64,000 nt of DNA from Niastella koreensis GR20-10. GTDB taxonomy: Bacteria > Bacteroidota > Bacteroidia > Chitinophagales > Chitinophagaceae. The stretch lies in assembly GCF_000246855.1 (NCBI RefSeq), contig NC_016609.1, positions 930,001-994,000 on the forward strand, in the 5' to 3' direction. The notes below the pieces were generated by a model. That model was not told the DNA's origin, ran no database searches, and was given only the letters and a program-made list of their open reading frames with translations. The translations under genes were made by a program, and so were the position numbers. Of this stretch, positions 59,407-64,000 are shown in pieces. Each line of letters begins with the position of its first letter. Position 1 is the first letter of the stretch.

Positions 59407-62346
59407 ATGCAATTCAACAAGGTTCTTGCACTCTTACTGCTTCTTTCGGCAGCCTGCGAAAGTATGGCCCAAAACAAATACCAGTGGAAACAGGCGTCCG
59501 CTGGTGGTTACACCTATAAGTATGTGACCAACGACCCGATGCAAACCAGGTTTTACACCCTGAAAAACGGCATGTCGGTTATTTTAACAGTCAACCACAA
59601 AGAGCCCCGTATTGTTTATCGCATGGCGGTGCGCACCGGCAGCAATAACGATCCAAAAGATCATACGGGCCTGGCGCACTATCTCGAACACCTGTTGTTT
59701 AAAGGAACCGATAAATATGGTACGCTCGACTGGGCAAAAGAAAAACCTTATTTAGATAAGATCGATGCCTTATACGAGCAGTATGGCGCTACCAAAGACC
59801 CCGCTGCCCGTGTAGCCCTTTATCATAAAATTGACAGCGTTTCCGGCGTTGCTTCACATTACGCCATTGCCAATGAGTATGATAAACTGATGAGCAATAT
59901 TGGTTCGCAGAAAACCAATGCCCATACCTGGGTGGAGGAAACGGTTTATGAAGAAGACATTCCTTCCAATGCGGTTGATAAATTCCTGACCATTCAGGCC
60001 GAACGTTTCCGCAAACCGGTTTTCCGCCTGTTCCATACCGAACTGGAAGCCGTGTATGAAGAAAAGAACCGCGGGTTGGATAACGATGGAGTTAAAATGC
60101 AGGAAGCCATGATGAGCGGTTTGTTCCCTACGCATAACTATGGCCAGCAAACAACCATCGGCACCATCGAGCATTTAAAGAACCCATCTTTGATTGCTAT
60201 CAGAAACTATTACAACAAATATTATGTGCCCAATAACATGGGTATTATTTTATCCGGCGATTTTGATGCCGATGCCATGATTAAAAAAGTGGAACAGGCA
60301 TTTGCTTATATGCAATCCAAACCGGTACAGGAGTATAAGAGCGCACCGGAGAAACCTATCACGGCTCCAATTGTGAAGGAGATCTTTGGACCTAATGCGG
60401 AGAATATGCGCATCTGTTTCCGTTCACCTGCAGCCGGCACACACGAGGCGATGGTGCTCGACCTGGCTTCTTCCGTATTGTCGAACGGGAAAGCCGGTTT
60501 ATTGGATCTGAACCTGAACAAACAGCAAAAAGCCCAGGCTACACAAGCAGGTTTGCAGCAGTATAAAGACTATGGCATTTTTATTTTGTTGGGAATGCCG
60601 AAACAGGGCCAAAAGCTGGAAGATGTGAAAGACCTGCTGATGGGTCAGCTGGAGTTGCTGAAAAAAGGCGAGTTTGATGAAAGCATGATCAAAGCCATCG
60701 TAGCCAATACCAAGTTAGACCTGTTGCAATCGCTCGATAACAGCACCAGCGGCGCCCAGCGTTTAATGGATGCGTTTATCAAGAACCGTGGCGCGCAGTG
60801 GGATAAAGAAGTTTCCTACCTCGATGATATGGCAAAAGTTACCAAGGCTGAACTGGTAGCGGTTGTTAATAAATACCTGAACGATAAAAACTATGTGCTC
60901 CTTTATAAAAGAAAAGGTGATGACAAAAATATCGCAAAAGTAGATAAGCCTGCCATCACACCTATTGAAACCAATGCCGGTAAATCATCTGATTTTGTAA
61001 AGAAAATGGAAGCCATCCAGGTGGGCGATATTCAACCCCTGTGGCTGGATTACGATAAAGATATCAACCTGTCGAAAAGCGGTATTGCTGATGTGTTAAC
61101 GGTGCAGAACAAATCGAACGAGTTGTTTTCACTGTACTATCAGTTTGATATGGGTACCTGGAATGATAAATTGTTGCCCCTGGCGGCCTCTTACCTGCAG
61201 TTCTTAAGCACTGATAAATATTCAGCAGAACAGATCAGCAAATCATTTTACAACATTGCCTGTAACTTCAACATCTCTACCAACGCAGAGATTACTACCG
61301 TTAATATAACCGGGTTGCAGGAGAATTTTGACAAAGCAGTTAGTTTGTTTGAGGAAGTGCTGGCCAATTGCAAACCCGATGAGGCTGCATTGACAGCATT
61401 GAAAAGCCGGGTAATGAAAGGCCGGGCAAACGCCAAAGCCAACAAACAAAACATTATGCAGGGGTTGATCGCTTATGCCCGGTACGGTGCTAAAAACCCG
61501 TTCAACGCTGCATTGACCGATGCCGAGATAGATCAGTTGAAAGCAACTGACCTGGTGAATGAATTGCACAGCCTGATGCAGTACAAGCATCGTATCATGT
61601 ATTATGGTCCGCTTACCGATGCTGATTTTAAAACATCCATTGCTAAACTGCACACTTTGCCAGCCAGCTTTAAAGAGTATCCGGCAAAAATGAATTTCAC
61701 CCCTTCGGTGCAAACCAGCAACCAGTTGTTGTTTGCCAATTACGATATGGTGCAGAGTGAAATTGCCTGGATAAGAAACGATGCAGGTTACGATGCCAGC
61801 AAAGAAGTGGTGGTAAATGTGTTCAATAACTATTTTGGCGGCGGTATGGGATCAGTGGTGTTCCAGACCATTCGCGAATCAAAAGCGCTGGCTTATTCCA
61901 CCTTCGCTTCTTACAATACGCCTGCTAAAAAAGAAAATCCTTTTTATATGATGGCGTATGTAGGTTGCCAGGCCGATAAAATGAACGAAGCCATCAAGGG
62001 CATGAATGAATTACTGAATGATCTGCCTGCTTCCGAACAACGCTTCGAGCTGGCAAGAACCGGTTTCAAAAAAGACCTGGAAACCGAGCGTATTACCAAG
62101 GAAGATATTATCGATGCCTACCTGAAAGCCCAGCAAAAAGGCTGGAAAGGTGATTTCCGCAAAGATGAATACGCAGCCCTTTCTACGCTTAAACTGGAAG
62201 ATGTTCAGAAAATGCATAAAGAACAGATCAGTAATAAGCCTTTCACCTATTGTGTAGTGGCTTCGGATAAAAAGATCAAACTCGACGATCTGAAGACTAT
62301 CGGTGAAGTGAAGACGGTGAGTTTGGAGGAGTTGTTTGGTTATTAG
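59407..62346 (+). CDS. M16-family zinc metalloprotease (pitrilysin/insulinase type), two-repeat form
   Basis: A 979-residue exported protease. Signal MQFNKVLALLLLLSAACESMAQ; Cys 18 in LSAAC might make it a lipoprotein, or cleavage may follow MAQ. The inverted zinc motif HYLEH lies in HTGLAHYLEHLLFKGTDKYG (about 86-105), and the distal Glu ligand is in HTELEAVYEEKNRGLD (about 217-232), so the first M16 module is catalytic. A second inactive M16 half follows, with NNYFGGGMGSVVFQTIRESKALAYS. The size of two joined modules fits processing peptidases that cut short peptides inside a clam-like chamber, here probably in the periplasm. It stands alone, between two duplicated array-terminator units. 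Confidence 0.9.
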   Translation: MQFNKVLALLLLLSAACESMAQNKYQWKQASAGGYTYKYVTNDPMQTRFYTLKNGMSVILTVNHKEPRIVYRMAVRTGSNNDPKDHTGLAHYLEHLLFKGTDKYGTLDWAKEKPYLDKIDALYEQYGATKDPAARVALYHKIDSVSGVASHYAIANEYDKLMSNIGSQKTNAHTWVEETVYEEDIPSNAVDKFLTIQAERFRKPVFRLFHTELEAVYEEKNRGLDNDGVKMQEAMMSGLFPTHNYGQQTTIGTIEHLKNPSLIAIRNYYNKYYVPNNMGIILSGDFDADAMIKKVEQAFAYMQSKPVQEYKSAPEKPITAPIVKEIFGPNAENMRICFRSPAAGTHEAMVLDLASSVLSNGKAGLLDLNLNKQQKAQATQAGLQQYKDYGIFILLGMPKQGQKLEDVKDLLMGQLELLKKGEFDESMIKAIVANTKLDLLQSLDNSTSGAQRLMDAFIKNRGAQWDKEVSYLDDMAKVTKAELVAVVNKYLNDKNYVLLYKRKGDDKNIAKVDKPAITPIETNAGKSSDFVKKMEAIQVGDIQPLWLDYDKDINLSKSGIADVLTVQNKSNELFSLYYQFDMGTWNDKLLPLAASYLQFLSTDKYSAEQISKSFYNIACNFNISTNAEITTVNITGLQENFDKAVSLFEEVLANCKPDEAALTALKSRVMKGRANAKANKQNIMQGLIAYARYGAKNPFNAALTDAEIDQLKATDLVNELHSLMQYKHRIMYYGPLTDADFKTSIAKLHTLPASFKEYPAKMNFTPSVQTSNQLLFANYDMVQSEIAWIRNDAGYDASKEVVVNVFNNYFGGGMGSVVFQTIRESKALAYSTFASYNTPAKKENPFYMMAYVGCQADKMNEAIKGMNELLNDLPASEQRFELARTGFKKDLETERITKEDIIDAYLKAQQKGWKGDFRKDEYAALSTLKLEDVQKMHKEQISNKPFTYCVVASDKKIKLDDLKTIGEVKTVSLEELFGY

Positions 62347-62446
62347 TTGATCAGTTAACCAGTTGACCAGTTAACCAGGAAGTTGACAGGGTTGACAAGT
62401 TAACACGTTGATAGGTTAACAGGTTGACAGGTTAACGCGTTGACAA
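62346..62446. repeat. GTTGACCA/GTTAACCA octad array at the M16 stop codon
   Basis: GTTGATCA, GTTAACCA, GTTGACCA, GTTAACCA, a short break, then GTTGACAG, GTTGACAA, GTTAACAC, GTTGATAG, GTTAACAG, GTTGACAG, GTTAACGC, GTTGACAA. The GTTGAC and GTTAAC words alternate, giving a 16-bp higher-order unit. It starts at the M16 stop. Confidence 0.7.
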
Positions 62447-62447
62447 G

Positions 62448-62497
62448 ACCTGGTAAATTGAAGTTGCTTTGGTGGCTTCAGTTTACCAGGTTTTTTT
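62448..62497 (+). terminator. intrinsic terminator, copy 2 of the duplicated unit
   Basis: ACCTGGTAAA (62448-62457) pairs with TTTACCAGGT (62482-62491) and TTGAAG with CTTCAG inside, followed by TTTTTTT. Compared with the copy at 59094 the arms carry compensating changes while the loop is nearly identical. Confidence 0.82.
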
Positions 62498-62513
62498 ATT
62501 TGAAAACACACAC

Positions 62514-62724
62514 ACCATTGGAGGGGCCGGGGGAGGCCCTTGCCGCGACGAGGTGTATTGCTTGCGGTTTGCAGCTTATAGTTTGCAGCTTATAGTTCGC
62601 AGCTTATAGTTCGCAGCTTATAGTTTGCAGCTTGTAACTCTCAGCTCTGCCTTCTGCCTTTTCACCACTGCCTACTGCCCTTTCACTACGGCGAAGGAGC
62701 CTTTGCCCTTTGCCTTTTGCCCTT
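62514..62724. repeat. G-rich block, joint and 23 in-phase heptads
   Basis: GGAGGGGCCGGGGGAGG is followed by the reverse joint CCGCGACGAGGTGTATTGCT (62543-62562). From 62560 to 62720, 23 consecutive 7-mers follow without one phase slip: GCTTGCG, GTTTGCA, GCTTATA, GTTTGCA, GCTTATA, GTTCGCA and so on, drifting into CTTCTGC, CCTTTGC, CTTTTGC. The array ends 50 bp before the GH51 start, so it lies in the leader or promoter region of that gene. Confidence 0.75.
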
Positions 62725-62773
62725 AATTCCGTACATTTAATGTCAATTGTACGCTTAAACTAACACTTGCTGT

Positions 62774-64000
62774 ATGAAAAGACTGACCTGCTTTTTTGTA
62801 TCCGTATTCCTTTTCATGGCTGTTCAGGCCCAGAAACCCATCAGCCCCAACCTGTTTGGGATTTTCTTTGAAGATATAAACTATGCGGCCGATGGCGGTT
62901 TGTATGGCGAATTGGTGCAGAACCGTTCATTTGAATATACTGCCAGCGATCACCGCGACTGGAATCCATTGACAGCCTGGCAATTTACCAAAGAAGGATT
63001 TTCGTACGGCACTATTTCGGTGGAAACCAGTTCACCGGTTCATGCCAATAACCCGCATTATGTGGTGCTGAATGTTGAAGAAGTGGGTAGGGAAGGAGTT
63101 GGTTTGAACAATGCCGGTTTTGATGGCATTGTCATAAAGGCCGGCGAACAATACGATTTCTCCCTGTTTGCAAAACAACTCGGTGCAAATGCCATCCCGG
63201 TAACCGTACAGTTGAAAAGTAAAAATGGGGCTATCTCCAACCTGGCTACCATCAATGCCGATTCAAAAGACTGGAAAAAATATACCGCTGCCTTAACCGC
63301 TACGCAAAGCGATGACAGCGCCACGCTGGTTATAGTAGCAAAAGCTACAGGTAAAATAGCGCTGGATATGATCTCGCTGTTCCCGCAAAAAACATTTAAG
63401 AACCGGCCAAATGGGTTACGGGCTGATCTGGCCCGGACTATTGCCGACCTGCAACCGAAATTCATGCGCTTTCCCGGCGGCTGCCTCGTGCATGGGGATG
63501 GACTGGGTAATATGTATCAATGGAAAAACACAATCGGGCCGGTGGAACAACGGATTGAGCAAAGAAATATCTGGAGTTATCACCAATCCGTTGGCCTGGG
63601 TTATTTTGAATACTTCCAGTTTTGTGAAGACATTGGCGCCAAACCCTTGCCAGTAGTAGCTGCAGGAGTAAGCTGTCAGAACTCAGGCGGCACCTGGCGC
63701 ATTGGCGGTACCGGGCAAAAAGGCCTGCCTGAAGATGAGATGAAAGCATACATCCAGGATATCCTGGACCTGATAGAATGGGCCAACGGGGCGCCTACGA
63801 CAACGTGGGGGGCTAAACGCGCAGCTGCCGGTCACCCGGAACCCTTTCACCTGCAATACCTGGGCATCGGCAATGAAGATAAGATCACCCCGGTTTTTAA
63901 AGAACGCTTTAAAATGATCTATGAGGTGGTGCATGCAAAACATCCCGAGATCACCATTATTGGCACCGTGGGGCCTTTTCACTCCGGCGAGGATTACGAC
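62774..64000 (+). CDS. alpha-L-arabinofuranosidase (GH51), N-terminal part
   Basis: The gene opens at ATG 62774 with signal MKRLTCFFVSVFLFMAVQAQ and runs off the right edge after 409 residues with no stop. The mature part starts ISPNLFGIFFEDINYAADGGL, the hallmark GH51 opening, with the CBM4-like insertion (about 55-200) typical of Bacteroidota and fungal type enzymes. Then come KFMRFPGGCLVHGDGLGNMYQWKNTIGP and YFEYFQFCEDIGAKPLPVV, and the acid/base Glu 368 in LGIGNED. The nucleophile is beyond the window. It would release arabinose from pectic arabinan or arabinoxylan outside the inner membrane, matching the rhamnogalacturonan lyase at the other end of the window. Confidence 0.92.
   Translation, partial: MKRLTCFFVSVFLFMAVQAQKPISPNLFGIFFEDINYAADGGLYGELVQNRSFEYTASDHRDWNPLTAWQFTKEGFSYGTISVETSSPVHANNPHYVVLNVEEVGREGVGLNNAGFDGIVIKAGEQYDFSLFAKQLGANAIPVTVQLKSKNGAISNLATINADSKDWKKYTAALTATQSDDSATLVIVAKATGKIALDMISLFPQKTFKNRPNGLRADLARTIADLQPKFMRFPGGCLVHGDGLGNMYQWKNTIGPVEQRIEQRNIWSYHQSVGLGYFEYFQFCEDIGAKPLPVVAAGVSCQNSGGTWRIGGTGQKGLPEDEMKAYIQDILDLIEWANGAPTTTWGAKRAAAGHPEPFHLQYLGIGNEDKITPVFKERFKMIYEVVHAKHPEITIIGTVGPFHSGEDYD

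Noticed and set aside
437-62446. REP/BIME elements with a RAYT transposase
   Set aside because: The arrays do form hairpins, but no RAYT-type gene or GTAG/CTAC tetranucleotide pattern is visible in the window, and the 7-nt register is not a REP property. Cannot be excluded for the rest of the genome.
54296-62724. CRISPR array as an explanation of the regular repeats
   Set aside because: Units are 7-9 bp, contiguous and degenerate, with no spacers and no cas genes nearby.

Overview
The window looks like chromosome from a gliding, polymer-degrading member of the Bacteroidota, most likely of the Chitinophagaceae (Niastella/Chitinophaga-like; this is an inference). The evidence is a SusC/SusD pair, several large secreted enzymes with type IX secretion (T9SS) C-terminal tails, DUF1343/NamZ, SusD and other lipoproteins, and the absence of obvious Shine-Dalgarno sequences. 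I see no tRNA, rRNA, CRISPR array, integrase or intact insertion sequence.

Layout. 1-12 kb: the N-terminus of a GH89 enzyme, a small unknown protein, a PL11 rhamnogalacturonan lyase, a sterol-desaturase-like hydroxylase with a tiny membrane peptide, a purine permease, a broken T9SS tail and a SusC/SusD pair. 12-26 kb: a CDP-alcohol phosphotransferase, a Crp/Fnr-like protein with a worn C-terminus, then a chitin/glucan block: a secreted metalloprotease, a GH18-GH16 operon, and a divergent 1457-residue ChiA-type chitinase with two GH18 domains. 26-37 kb: a MacB/FtsX permease, an MFS transporter, an AraC regulator and a TolC-RND-adaptor efflux operon. 37-41 kb: a ring-cleaving dioxygenase/esterase operon resembling the quinone-detoxification pair MhqO/MhqD, two YceI proteins and an AraC regulator. 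41.8-45.5 kb: a DtxR-family metal regulator divergent from an operon of di-haem oxidoreductase, Rieske protein and outer-membrane porin, with a good DtxR-type palindrome between them. 46-53 kb: a coxG-S-L-M-D-E cluster of form II (AYRGAGR) molybdenum hydroxylase type. 53-64 kb: a NamZ muramidase, an AraC regulator beside a decayed SDR gene, a DUF488-methyltransferase pair, an unknown 507-residue protein, an M16 protease and the start of a GH51 arabinofuranosidase.

Two things stand out. First, most spacers are filled with degenerate short-word arrays that keep a strict 7-nt step (or an 8-9 nt step for GTTGAC/GTTAAC words) while the bases drift. Many form inverted halves and so long hairpins. 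They often begin at a stop codon, and some run into coding sequence: 12 heptads encode four 7-residue repeats near the N-terminus of NamZ, and several C-terminal tails are array-derived. A shared 20-nt joint (AGCAATACAC..TC....GCGG) recurs at array edges. Second, the DtxR-box-controlled di-haem/Rieske/porin operon looks like a coherent and, to my knowledge, poorly described metal-linked redox or uptake system.

Limits: all family calls are from reading motifs, without database searches. Domain boundaries are approximate.
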